Below the pieces are notes generated by a model. It saw nothing but the letters and a program-made list of their open reading frames with translations. It did not search any database and was not told the DNA's origin. From positions 54,181 to 118,180 of the forward strand of contig JAQWSX010000103.1 in NCBI GenBank assembly GCA_029242935.1: 64,000 nt of DNA, given 5' to 3'. Made by a program: the position numbers and the translations under genes. Origin of the DNA: Akkermansiaceae bacterium (GTDB lineage Bacteria; Verrucomicrobiota; Verrucomicrobiia; Verrucomicrobiales; Akkermansiaceae). Positions 10,256-19,638 of the stretch are shown here, piece after piece. Position 1 is the first letter of the stretch, and the number at the start of each line of letters is the position of its first letter.

Positions 10256-11188
10256 ATGATCGAGATTTCAAATCTCAGTAAAAGTTACGGGCGCCTCAAG
10301 GCCGTCGATCAAATTTCTTTCGAAGTCACCCGTGGAGAGATTGTCGGCTTTCTTGGACCAAACGGCGCTGGCAAGTCAACAACCCTCAAAATGTTAACGG
10401 GTTTCCTTCCCCCAACATCGGGTGCTGCACGAATTGCGGGAAAGGATATTTTCCGCGAATCGCTCGAGGTCCGAAAAAAAATCGGCTATATGCCGGAAAA
10501 TGTGCCTCTTTACACCGACATGAGGGTAAAAGAATACCTTCGATTCCGTGGAGGTCTCAAGGGACTGTCGAGGAGTCGTTTGCGAAAACGGCTGTCCGAA
10601 GTCATGGAAACCTGCGGGCTCACTCATGTCCGCCGAAAGATGATCAAGACCCTCTCCAAAGGCTACCGTCAGCGGGTTGGCCTAGCTGACGCACTGATCC
10701 ATGAGCCAGATTTGCTGATTTTGGACGAGCCGACCAATGGCTTAGACCCAAATCAAATCCGGGCGATTCGCAGCCTAATCAAGAATCTTGGCGAAAAGCA
10801 CACCATTCTCATTTCAACTCATATCCTCAGCGAAGTAGAAATGACCTGCAACAAGGTGGTGATTATTGATGAAGGCAAAATAAAAGCGGCCGATACTCCA
10901 GAGAACCTGGTCGGCTCTATGCGAACAGCTGGACGGGTCACGGTGGAGCTCAAAGCTCCGAAAAGTGAAGTCGAAGAAATTATTTTGGAATTCGACGAGA
11001 TCACCCGCGTGGTCGGCGAATCACTCCAAGATGACTGGAATCGCTTCACCCTCTTCGCTGCACCGAAAACCGACACCCGCCTGAAGATTAGTAATCTTGC
11101 CGCCGAAAAAAAGTGGCCCCTCCGTTCTCTGAGCCGCCGTATTGGCACCCTCGAGGAAGTTTTTATTGAACTCACCCGCAAAGATTAA
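10256..11188 (+). CDS. ABC transporter ATP-binding protein (GldA-like)
   Basis: This 310-residue ATPase has Walker A 'GPNGAGKST' (residues 34-42), the signature 'LSKGYRQRVGLADAL', Walker B and D-loop 'LLILDEPTNGLDP', and switch His in 'ILISTHILSEVE'. A ~90-residue C-terminal extension follows the nucleotide-binding domain, as in ABC-2 type ATPases. The next three genes encode a permease, a GldG-like auxiliary protein and a DUF4340 protein, an arrangement also seen in the GldA-GldF-GldG system of Bacteroidota. The substrate is unknown. It is cytoplasmic and membrane-associated. The start is an ATG after an A-rich run with no clear Shine-Dalgarno sequence. Confidence 0.93.
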   Translation: MIEISNLSKSYGRLKAVDQISFEVTRGEIVGFLGPNGAGKSTTLKMLTGFLPPTSGAARIAGKDIFRESLEVRKKIGYMPENVPLYTDMRVKEYLRFRGGLKGLSRSRLRKRLSEVMETCGLTHVRRKMIKTLSKGYRQRVGLADALIHEPDLLILDEPTNGLDPNQIRAIRSLIKNLGEKHTILISTHILSEVEMTCNKVVIIDEGKIKAADTPENLVGSMRTAGRVTVELKAPKSEVEEIILEFDEITRVVGESLQDDWNRFTLFAAPKTDTRLKISNLAAEKKWPLRSLSRRIGTLEEVFIELTRKD

Positions 11189-11200
11189 GCCCTCATTCTC

Positions 11201-11953
11201 ATGCGCATCTTCCGGATTCTTTACTTTAAGGAATTAAAATCATATTTCCTCAGCCCCTTCGGCTGGCTCATTCTTTGCTTTGCAGCTCTTATGCAAGGTT
11301 TCGCCCTGACCGCTACTTTCAAGCAATTCTCGGACAACGCTGTTCCCGAAAGTCTCGTTTTTGTGACCTTTACTTCACCAATTTTTGGGATTTACTTTCT
11401 CTTTTTGTTCCCAGTTCTTACAATGAGGCTGTTTTCCGAAGAGAATCGATCAGGAACAATTGAGGGACTTCTCACAGCTCCAGTTCGCACCTGGCAGGTG
11501 ATTTTATCGAAATTTTCAGCGGCTTACACAACCTTCCTTTCTCTCTGGATTGTAGCGGTAGTCCACTTTTACCTTTTCACCATCGTAACTGATGTGCCCC
11601 CTCCTTTCACCAATGGAGAACTGGCTGGTGCGATTACTATTATTGCCCTGATGGGGATGCTCTTCACCGCTTTCGGTTGCCTAGCTTCGGCCCTGACGTC
11701 GAGTCAGATTATTGCTGGGGTGGTTTGCACCGCCATCCTCATCTTTCATATTTTCTTGGGATTTATCCCCCTGCTATTTGGAGACCAGATTCCCGCGGCC
11801 CCCTTCTTCGAGTTCATCTCTTCCCAGAACCACCTTCGTGAGTTCTCCCGGGGGCTTATCGACAGCAGGGCAATTGTGTTCTATTTATCAACAAGCGCTT
11901 TTTTTCTATTCCTCACCTTTCACCTCTTGGATTTCCGACGTTGGAAACCCTGA
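11201..11953 (+). CDS. ABC-2 type permease (GldF-like)
   Basis: This 250-residue integral membrane protein has about six hydrophobic segments and opens with 'LYFKELKSYFLSPFGWLIL', typical of the ABC-2/GldF permease family. 'LFSEENRSGTIEGLLTAPV' (near residue 80) is the conserved amphipathic motif that couples to the ATPase. It lies 12 bases after the ATPase gene and 12 before the GldG-like gene, so it is clearly part of one operon. It should form the membrane channel with the upstream ATPase. Substrate unknown. Confidence 0.92.
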   Translation: MRIFRILYFKELKSYFLSPFGWLILCFAALMQGFALTATFKQFSDNAVPESLVFVTFTSPIFGIYFLFLFPVLTMRLFSEENRSGTIEGLLTAPVRTWQVILSKFSAAYTTFLSLWIVAVVHFYLFTIVTDVPPPFTNGELAGAITIIALMGMLFTAFGCLASALTSSQIIAGVVCTAILIFHIFLGFIPLLFGDQIPAAPFFEFISSQNHLREFSRGLIDSRAIVFYLSTSAFFLFLTFHLLDFRRWKP

Positions 11954-11965
11954 TTTTTAGTAAGC

Positions 11966-13525
11966 ATGGCTGACACAGATTCCAACTTCAATATGGCGCC
12001 ACCACCACAACCAGTCAAACGGCTGGGACTGGGTTTGCGTGCGGTCCTTCAGGTGTTTTTTGCACTCCTTTCGCTGATCTTCATTTACTATCTCGCGCTG
12101 ACTTATCACACGCGTCACGACCTAACCGAAACCAACGATTTCACTCTTTCGGAGGCAACTGCAAAACTTCTCATCTCATCCGGGGTGCAAGAACGAGAAA
12201 GCCCTATCAAAATAATTGCAGCGCTCCGGAAAACCTCCCCTCATTACTCTCGGCTTCGGCTGGTAGTCCAAGAATACGAGCGGCTTTCTAACGGTAAAGT
12301 TAAACTAGAATATCTCGATCCCATTCGCGACAAAGATCGCGCTTTCGAGATTCAAAACAACTATGGCGACCTACTGGCAGACAAACTTTTTGAGGACGAC
12401 ATCTTCATCATCGACGCCCGTCAGGGAGCTGCAGCTAACTCAGTTGAGCCAACCGAAGAGGTCACTAGTCATTTGCGCTATCTTCCCGCAAGTTCGATGG
12501 CAATCAACCGGACCGATGTAAACAAACAAAGACGCCTAGTTGGCTATCAAGACGAAGACTTGCTCAGCTCGATGCTGCAATCCGCAATCGAGGGGAAACC
12601 CCGCATTATGTATCTCGTTGAAGACAAGAGCGACCTTGAGGTCACCGCAGCTGGATCTCCCCGGCAGGTCATCAGTGAGGCTTTGCAGAAACAAAATGTC
12701 CTTCTGCTCCCACTCAAGATCTCTCAAGTCGACAAGATTCCCGACAATGCTGAAGGGCTCGTTATCGTGGCACCCGAGTATGATTTTGAGCCTAATGAAA
12801 TTGATGTTCTTGAGAACTACTGGAGACGTTCTTCCTCTTCGATCATCGCGTATCTGAACCCGACTACCCGCCCTGTTAACTTCCGGGCCTTCCTTCGTAA
12901 AAATGGGGTTACTCCGCGTGACGACCGGATTATTCGCACCCGAAATGGTCGGACTGAAAATCAAGTGCTCGCCACCTTCACAGCAGGGGCCGGACTCGGC
13001 ATCAATCAAAGTCTCGAAATGAAATCGGTTCCCTTCGAGGGGCGAGTAGGCAGCCTCGAGGTTCGGGAGGGTGCGGAAGACCTTGTGACCAACCGGATTC
13101 AGGCATATAGCCTTATTGAAACAGCTCCCGATTTCTGGGGCGAGACTGACTATAAAAAAGGAAATCCCAAATATGACGACGATGCAGACTACCGCGGACC
13201 TCTCTCCATAGGAGCCGCCGTGATCCGAGGTAATGCCAATGCCGATAATACAGCACCAAATGTCTCGAAAATGATCGTTCTTTCTACCTCTGATTTCCTA
13301 GATCCCACTCGTCTCGGCAACGAGCAACTCGACTTCATCAAAAACTCAACATACTGGCTTCTTGGGCGTGAAGAATTGATGGGAATTGGCCCAAAAACTC
13401 TGCAGCGCCGGAAACTTAACCTGATCAAAGATGAGGTGAAATTCCTGGGCAACCTTGTCCTCTTTTTCATTCCAGCAGGTCTCTTCCTAACCGCGATGTT
13501 CGTCTGGAACATGCGCCGCGCTTAA
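11966..13525 (+). CDS. GldG-like ABC auxiliary protein
   Basis: This 519-residue protein has an N-terminal transmembrane helix (about 24-46), a large soluble region probably facing the periplasm, and a C-terminal helix (about 493-512) ending in 'WNMRRA'. The soluble part shows 'LRLVVQEYERLSNGKVKLEYLDP', characteristic of the GldG/ABC-type auxiliary family, and 'GLVIVAPEYDFEPNEIDVLENY', which resembles the glutamine amidotransferase-like core of these proteins. It sits between the permease and DUF4340 genes with gaps of about 12 bases. It probably forms a periplasmic accessory module for the transporter. Precise role unknown. Confidence 0.88.
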   Translation: MADTDSNFNMAPPPQPVKRLGLGLRAVLQVFFALLSLIFIYYLALTYHTRHDLTETNDFTLSEATAKLLISSGVQERESPIKIIAALRKTSPHYSRLRLVVQEYERLSNGKVKLEYLDPIRDKDRAFEIQNNYGDLLADKLFEDDIFIIDARQGAAANSVEPTEEVTSHLRYLPASSMAINRTDVNKQRRLVGYQDEDLLSSMLQSAIEGKPRIMYLVEDKSDLEVTAAGSPRQVISEALQKQNVLLLPLKISQVDKIPDNAEGLVIVAPEYDFEPNEIDVLENYWRRSSSSIIAYLNPTTRPVNFRAFLRKNGVTPRDDRIIRTRNGRTENQVLATFTAGAGLGINQSLEMKSVPFEGRVGSLEVREGAEDLVTNRIQAYSLIETAPDFWGETDYKKGNPKYDDDADYRGPLSIGAAVIRGNANADNTAPNVSKMIVLSTSDFLDPTRLGNEQLDFIKNSTYWLLGREELMGIGPKTLQRRKLNLIKDEVKFLGNLVLFFIPAGLFLTAMFVWNMRRA

Positions 13526-13536
13526 TATTTTGTAAT

Positions 13537-15777
13537 ATGAGAGTTCTCCCCACCCTTTTTATAAGCCTAATCACAGCTGGTCTGGGTTTTCTTGCGGTGA
13601 TGCACCAACTCCATGGCAATTTGAACTTCATCATGGGGTCTCCGCCGCTGAAGCCCGGTGAAACCGTTTATCAATTCGATCCAGCTGAGGTAGGCCGCAT
13701 TGATATCCTTAACAGCGATGAAACTCGCGCAGAAATCGTCAAAGCTGGCGGAATCTGGCTCATTAAAGAGCCGTGGGATGACTACGCCGATGCCCGCACT
13801 GTTCGCTCGCTCATTGATTTCGCGGCCCGCCTACAAATCGAAGATGTTATCAAACGTGACGAAGTAGAAGATCTTGCCGAGTTCGGACTCAGGAAGGATA
13901 GAATAGAGGTCGAGCTATTTGATAAAGAAGGAAATCCCTTGTGCCACTTCAAGATGGGTCGCTACACAAGCTGGCGAGGTTTCGACCCTAACTTCAAATC
14001 CGAAGATCCAACACAAGCTCCTCCAAGCTTTCCTACTCTTATCATACAACCGGAAGAAGAAGATCAAGAAAGCTATCTTTATGTCTGTTCCGATTTCGCG
14101 GATCCTAAACTGAGAACCGTAAAAATGAGGGACCTTTTCACCGGAGAATTACGGCTCTTTCGAGACCATCAGGTCTTTTATAATTCTCCGGCCTTTGCAG
14201 GAGAAATCACCTTTAGCGAGAAGAATTCCGAAATCACAATCAAGCGTGAGGCTCTTTCTAAAACCGATGAGTGGAGGATCACAAAACCCTACGAACTCGC
14301 TAGCAGCCCCGCAACGGTTACCAAGATTCTTGGCGGCTTAGCAGCCCTTCAAGCGAACGCGGTTCTTGATGAATCGGCCCTAGCGCTTCCCGACCCTCTC
14401 CCGGACAACATTGATTACACCATTAGCGTTCGATACATTCTTCCGGACGGTTCTTTGAGTAATCCGGTCAAGGCAACATTTTATCCACCAGAAAATGATC
14501 AGGTTTCGACAGTTCCCGTGATTGTCTCGGAAGGTCCCGAGAAGAAGCGATCAGCAGTTCTTTTGGTTCCAAAAGGACCGGGCACTATCCTCGACAGTAT
14601 TCCCCGCAGCGTAAATTTAATCCGCAGCCGCACCATGACTTCCCTCCAGGTCAGGCAGGTGGAGTCGATCAAGATCAGCGACTTCACGGGTCGTGAAGTC
14701 GACCTCATCCTCGAGATGAATCCCCACGAGCGCGCACGACGCTGGTATGCTAGAGTATCGCAGGAAGATTTCCCATCCTCGCGTGGACCTAAATACGATG
14801 GTCCTGCCAATATTTTCCAGATCAATGAACTCTTTCAGGCCCTCTTTAAAAATGAAGTAAAGGGCTTCACCAATGACGCCGCCACCGACCCGGCCGAATA
14901 CGGGCTTGATCGACCTATCCGGAAAATTTCAATCAACCTCAAAGACGGAGAACCAGCAAACTTTGTTGTGGGCGAAAAACTCCAACCTCAATACTTCGCC
15001 CGTCGCGCAAACAATGGCCGTCCGCTTGAAATCTCCGAGGAAGCTTATGAGGCAGGAATCCAAGGCGAAAAGAATTCTGAACTACAAATCGTAGCGCGTC
15101 CCGGGAACAACTTAACTAGCCGAGCAACCGGACTGGAATTACTGGGTCTCGATACCCCTAAGGTTGTAAAATTCAATGATATCACTCTCCACCTAGGAAA
15201 GGTGAGCGCCCGCCACTTTTTCGCGAACCGGCTCGATGAAAAAGGTAATCACACTCCACATGTTGTCGAAATTGGTGCCGAGAAAATCGGCCAAATGCCT
15301 CTGGAAGCTTTCCAATGGCGAGGCGAACGCCTTTGGAATATCAATCGGTTTGAGATCAATGGGCTCTCAATTAAAAAGAAGGGCCAACCAGCTTTGAACC
15401 TGAGTTATAATTTTTATGCCTCGGAGTGGTCCGCCACTCGATCAAACAAGAATGTCACCGCGCTCCTCAACACAAACAAGGCCGAGAAATTGCTTAAGAA
15501 ACTCACAGATGTTGAGGTTAAGAAATGGATTGGCCCCGTGGTCGAGGATGCAGCGAGCCGACTAGTCGAGCCCGACCTCAGGATCGCCGTTTTAGTCGAA
15601 GAGATCGATGACAATGGAAAGCCGGTTGGAACGGTGCAACGCGAGCTTAAGATTTCAAAAATTATCGAAGGGCAGGTGAATCGGCTTCTCTTCGGAAAGA
15701 CCGATACGGATCCGAGCTATTTCCTCATCGATATCGAAACCGTCCAACGTTTGTCTGCTGGGCTTCTTGAGGAATAA
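13537..15777 (+). CDS. DUF4340 domain-containing protein
   Basis: This 746-residue protein has one N-terminal membrane anchor (about residues 4-22) and a long exported region. Repeated units such as 'VGRIDILNSDETRAEIVKAG' followed by 'WLIKEPWDDYADARTVRSLI', and later 'EWRITKPYELASSPATVTKI', match the DUF4340 pattern (a beta strand set followed by a 'W.i..P....ad...v..ll' helix), which occurs at least three times. DUF4340 genes regularly follow GldG-like genes in Verrucomicrobiota and other phyla, as here. It is probably a periplasmic partner of the ABC system. No catalytic motif is recognised. Confidence 0.88.
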   Translation: MRVLPTLFISLITAGLGFLAVMHQLHGNLNFIMGSPPLKPGETVYQFDPAEVGRIDILNSDETRAEIVKAGGIWLIKEPWDDYADARTVRSLIDFAARLQIEDVIKRDEVEDLAEFGLRKDRIEVELFDKEGNPLCHFKMGRYTSWRGFDPNFKSEDPTQAPPSFPTLIIQPEEEDQESYLYVCSDFADPKLRTVKMRDLFTGELRLFRDHQVFYNSPAFAGEITFSEKNSEITIKREALSKTDEWRITKPYELASSPATVTKILGGLAALQANAVLDESALALPDPLPDNIDYTISVRYILPDGSLSNPVKATFYPPENDQVSTVPVIVSEGPEKKRSAVLLVPKGPGTILDSIPRSVNLIRSRTMTSLQVRQVESIKISDFTGREVDLILEMNPHERARRWYARVSQEDFPSSRGPKYDGPANIFQINELFQALFKNEVKGFTNDAATDPAEYGLDRPIRKISINLKDGEPANFVVGEKLQPQYFARRANNGRPLEISEEAYEAGIQGEKNSELQIVARPGNNLTSRATGLELLGLDTPKVVKFNDITLHLGKVSARHFFANRLDEKGNHTPHVVEIGAEKIGQMPLEAFQWRGERLWNINRFEINGLSIKKKGQPALNLSYNFYASEWSATRSNKNVTALLNTNKAEKLLKKLTDVEVKKWIGPVVEDAASRLVEPDLRIAVLVEEIDDNGKPVGTVQRELKISKIIEGQVNRLLFGKTDTDPSYFLIDIETVQRLSAGLLEE

Positions 15778-15781
15778 ATAA

Positions 15782-16816
15782 TCAGGTTATCGTCTTCCGG
15801 ATTACCAAGGATTCCCGAGCTGTTGATCTAAGTCTCTCTTGCCGGGAATCTGGAATCACTTCGATTGGACAGGGATGGTAATCTAGCTGCTCCACGAAAA
15901 AATCGATAGCCCTAGTGCTGAGAGCAAACACCCAAGGAATCCCAAGTTCACGAGCCTGTTGTTCGGCAGCCTCGACAAGTAATTGGCCATATCCCTGCCC
16001 TCCGTGACTTTGTTTTACGTAAAGACAGGCGATCTCAGCACACCTGCGGTCGTCCGAGCAATGCAAAGCCACGCACCCCACAACATTACCATCAATTGTC
16101 ATTACAAGAAAGTCACTAAGCGAAGTCTCAATTTCTTCATAGGAACGTGGGACAAGGTGAGCATCACGCATCGAACGCCCCACCATTGCCAGTAGCTCTG
16201 AAATATCGTCAGGTGCAATCGGCCGAATCGAAAGATAGTCATCGGCGTAAACCATTACACCAACACCTTCGTTTGAGAAAAGCTCGTCCATTAATACACC
16301 CTGATAATTCTCGTTTAGAAGATGGACACGGGGAATTCCGAGAATGCAAACTTCAGCAGCGCGATGCAATAAAACCTCGCTCTCACCCTGCCACTTGCGG
16401 GCATCCTCGCTTGAAATGGCATTCCCGCCCGACACCTGTTCGGAAAGGAATACGATTAACTTAAATGCCCCGAGCGAACTGGCCAACTCTACTACCTCAT
16501 TTCCGAGACTCTCCAATTCAGGCCTCTCTATTAGTGCCAATTGACCACGATTCAAAATTGATTCGACCTGATCCTTTTCCAAGTGAGCCGATTGCCACTT
16601 TAGCTCACCATCGATCAGCAGGTGGTCAATTCGGGCCTCGCCGTTTCCGATGGAGATCACCACCAATTTCACACCAATTTGCTGGAGTGCAATTAAATCA
16701 AGAAGGGATTCTGCAAGAGCCAGTTCCGGCATCCTAGCAGCATCAATTACCAACACGAAAGTCTTCCCACGGAAGAACGGGACGTATTGAAGGACGGCGC
16801 GAAGATCACTCTGCAC
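15782..16816 (-). CDS. ArgA-like GNAT acetyltransferase with degenerate amino-acid-kinase domain
   Basis: The 344-residue protein starts at a GTG; a stop lies four codons upstream, so no longer form is possible. Its opening 'LQYVPFFRGKTFVLVID' closely follows the start of proteobacterial N-acetylglutamate synthase (ArgA), which joins an amino-acid-kinase-like domain to a GNAT domain. The kinase-like part is short and lacks the usual glycine-rich nucleotide loop. The GNAT part (about 200-344) has the acetyl-CoA loop 'QSHGGQGYGQLL' and 'ALSTRAIDFFVEQLDYHP', a strong ArgA feature. It may make N-acetylglutamate for arginine synthesis, but no other arg gene is nearby. It ends 4 bases from the convergent DUF4340 gene. 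Confidence 0.75.
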   Translation of the reverse strand: MQSDLRAVLQYVPFFRGKTFVLVIDAARMPELALAESLLDLIALQQIGVKLVVISIGNGEARIDHLLIDGELKWQSAHLEKDQVESILNRGQLALIERPELESLGNEVVELASSLGAFKLIVFLSEQVSGGNAISSEDARKWQGESEVLLHRAAEVCILGIPRVHLLNENYQGVLMDELFSNEGVGVMVYADDYLSIRPIAPDDISELLAMVGRSMRDAHLVPRSYEEIETSLSDFLVMTIDGNVVGCVALHCSDDRRCAEIACLYVKQSHGGQGYGQLLVEAAEQQARELGIPWVFALSTRAIDFFVEQLDYHPCPIEVIPDSRQERLRSTARESLVIRKTIT

Positions 16817-16939
16817 AGCGAGACTTTAGAAAATCGCGATCAAATTGGCAAGACACCGCATCAATCTGTCAAACTTCTCTGAATCCAAACCTCGTTTTTC
16901 CTTTGCCTCGCTTGCACTTTCCCTAATCCTGCGCCAGTA

Positions 16940-18463
16940 ATGGCGAGGCCGAAAAATGCAATCACACCCACGCGCACGGAGAACTTTCCCGAGTGGTATC
17001 AACAAGTCGTCCGCGCTGCCGATCTTGCTGAGAATTCTGAGACCCGGGGATGTATGGTCATCAAACCATGGGGCTTTGCGATTTGGGAAGCCATCCAGCG
17101 TGATCTTGACGGGCGATTCAAAGCAACCGGACATCAAAATGCTTATTTCCCCCTTTTAATCCCCCTTTCCTATCTGGAAAAGGAAGCTGAGCACGCCGAG
17201 GGCTTTGCAACAGAATGTGCAGTAGTCACCCACCATCGTCTTGAGACAGCAAAAGATCCTGAAACCGGTAAAACCAAAATGGTCCCCACCGGTAAACTTG
17301 CCGAGCCTTACGTCATTCGCCCTACTTCAGAAACCATCATCGGGGCCGCTTTCTCTCGTTGGACCAATTCCTACCGCGACCTTCCGCTTTTAATCAACCA
17401 GTGGGCCAATGTAATGCGCTGGGAAATGCGCCCACGTCTTTTTCTCCGCACCGCTGAATTCCTCTGGCAGGAAGGTCACACTGCACACGAAACCAAGATA
17501 GAGGCTCTAGAAGAAACCCAGATGATCCATCAGCTTTATGCCGATGCCCTCCAGGATCTTCTCGCAATCCCTGTCATTATGGGAGAGAAAACTGAGGCTG
17601 AACGCTTCCCTGGTGCTGAGTCCACCCTAACCGTCGAAGCTATGGTGCAGGATAAAAAAGCAATTCAAGCCGGAACGTCCCACTACCTCGGTCAAAATTT
17701 TGCTAAAGCTCAAAACATCACCTTCGTGGATCGTGATAACAAGGAACAACATGTCCACACCACTTCGTGGGGGGTCTCCACCCGTCTTGTTGGAACACTC
17801 ATCATGGCTCACTCTGATGATGATGGTCTTGTCCTACCACCTCGAGTTGCGCCTCAGCAAATCGTTATTGTTCCGGTAACCCCAAAAGAGGATTCACGCG
17901 ATGCCATCGTAACCGCCTGCGAAACCCTCGCCGCGCGGCTCCGCGAGCAATCTTACGGGAACGAAGCCCTTCGGGTCCACGTTGATAAACGCGATCTCGG
18001 GGGAGGTGTAAAGAAATGGGAGTGGGTCAAAAAAGGTGTCCCGCTTCGAGTTGAAATTGGCCCTCGAGACCTTGAGGAAAAAAAGGTCTGCCTTCAACGA
18101 CGCGATCAGACTCCCAACGAAAAGAGCATCATAAGCCAAGAAGAATTTCTTGTCAGTGCAATCGAAATTATAGACGACATCCACACGTCACTGCTAGACC
18201 GAGCTCGCGGATTCCGTGACGAAAATATTACCGAGTGCGCTGATCTCAGTCCTTTCGAAAAACACTGGGAAGATTCTAATCCGAATCCCGGTTGGCTCGT
18301 CACGCCATGGGCAGGAACGCGCGAGGAAGAAGAAGAGATTTCTAAACGCCTTAAGATCACCATTCGCTGTCTACCCATCGACAGGCAAGACGAAATCGAG
18401 ACGCCTTGCTTCATGACTGGAAAACTGACCAAATCTCGAGCAATTTGGGGACGGAGCTACTAA
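16940..18463 (+). CDS. proS: Prolyl-tRNA synthetase, archaeal/eukaryotic type
   Basis: This 507-residue class II synthetase charges tRNA-Pro. It lacks the INS editing domain of the standard bacterial form and matches the shorter type: 'ENFPEWYQQVVRAADLAENS' at the start, motif 2 'RWEMRPRLFLRTAEFLWQEG', 'RPTSETIIGAAFSRW', and motif 3 region 'HTTSWGVSTRLVGTLIMAHSD'. The C-terminus ends in the characteristic 'GRSY', with the terminal Tyr used in this type. Zinc-ligand cysteines in the C-terminal domain are fewer than in eukaryotic relatives. The start is an ATG 123 bases from the divergent acetyltransferase gene. Confidence 0.96.
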   Translation: MARPKNAITPTRTENFPEWYQQVVRAADLAENSETRGCMVIKPWGFAIWEAIQRDLDGRFKATGHQNAYFPLLIPLSYLEKEAEHAEGFATECAVVTHHRLETAKDPETGKTKMVPTGKLAEPYVIRPTSETIIGAAFSRWTNSYRDLPLLINQWANVMRWEMRPRLFLRTAEFLWQEGHTAHETKIEALEETQMIHQLYADALQDLLAIPVIMGEKTEAERFPGAESTLTVEAMVQDKKAIQAGTSHYLGQNFAKAQNITFVDRDNKEQHVHTTSWGVSTRLVGTLIMAHSDDDGLVLPPRVAPQQIVIVPVTPKEDSRDAIVTACETLAARLREQSYGNEALRVHVDKRDLGGGVKKWEWVKKGVPLRVEIGPRDLEEKKVCLQRRDQTPNEKSIISQEEFLVSAIEIIDDIHTSLLDRARGFRDENITECADLSPFEKHWEDSNPNPGWLVTPWAGTREEEEEISKRLKITIRCLPIDRQDEIETPCFMTGKLTKSRAIWGRSY

Positions 18464-18501
18464 CAGCGAAAATAGAACTCGCTTCGCAATGAAAATTAAC
18501 T

Positions 18502-19483
18502 TTGTTGCACCTCCTCAGTCCTCTCGATATGGAGGCCAACGCCAAGGAAGGCAATTCTATCCCATGGCCTATTTCCTACGAGGAACTCGCGCCTTGGGAT
18601 TCTTACGTTGAGGAATTCGCTGGAATCAGTGGCTCCAAGGAAGGACTCGCACAGCTCCCCCGCGGAGATTTTCAGCCGCCGATGAATCTTACTCCTCCCG
18701 AACTAGACCTTAAGGCCGCCATCGAAGAAAAGGGGAAAGGTCGCACCCTAATTCCCGGACGAGTCGCGCACCTGACGGCGCCGACCGAAGAGCAAATCGC
18801 TCTCGGCCGCGCTAGCTGTCAGTACAGAAACCTTTGTCGCCGCGGTTGTCCATTTGGAGCCTACTTCAGCAGCCAGGCCGCGACCTTGAAGGCTGCTGCT
18901 AATACTGGTAAGATGACCCTTCCGTCCCCATTCAATCGTTCACTCCGCAATATACGATGACAAAGCCGAGAAGGCGATTGGAGTTAGACTTATCGACGAG
19001 ATCACCTTTGAAACTATCGAATACTACGCCAAGGTCATTTTCCTAAACGCTTCCACTGTAGCCTCGACCGCCATTCTCATGAATTCAAAGTCGCAGCGCT
19101 TCCCTAATGGCATGGACGAAAGCGGCACGCTCGGCGGCTACCTTATGGATCACCACCTTGGAGCCGGAGCTAGTGCCAGCCTTGAAACTCATCAGGACAA
19201 AATTCATTACGGTCGTCGTCCCAACGGGTTTTACATCCCTTGCTTCCGAACCTTTAATCGGCAGCCCAGCATTGGCCTTGGTATCCACGAGATGGGAACG
19301 GCCCGGATGGGCAGCTCAGTTCTCAATTCAACACAATCAGGTTTGGGGGCTAAGAACGTCTTCTGCACTGATGGCTCTGCTATGGTCTCCGCGGGTTGCA
19401 AAAACCCTTCGCTCACCTATATGGCTCTTACTGCTCGCGCTGCTGATTACGCCGTCAAGGAATTGAAAAATGGCAACCTCTAG
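18502..19483 (+). pseudogene. Decayed GMC oxidoreductase (frameshift, missing N-terminus and middle)
   Basis: Two track ORFs (18502-18960 and 19079-19483) are pieces of one glucose-methanol-choline oxidoreductase. The first reads up to 'AAANTGKMTL'. Removing one C near 18922 restores the frame into 'RPHSIVHSAIYDDKAEK' and on into the second ORF, so the break is a one-base insertion. The N-terminal FAD-binding motif (GxGxxG, roughly the first 100 residues of the family) is absent. The second ORF jumps from 'FRTFNRQPSIG' to 'GIHEMGTARMG', skipping a stretch that I estimate from family memory at over 100 residues. The C-terminal 'NPSLTYMALTARAADYAV' is well preserved. It cannot be a working enzyme and marks loss of a sugar-oxidation step next to the sulfatase cluster. 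Confidence 0.9.
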
Positions 19484-19638
19484 AGGGTTGATATTAAACG
19501 CTTTATCTGAGTCTAACTCACCTTGGCTTCGATCTTTTTTGCGATCTATCCTGAGGGATCCATCTAGTTGCAATTCCCAGCAATTTTTCGTAAACGCCAT
19601 CGTAACATTGGTAGGATTAGGGTATCATTAACCCCGAT

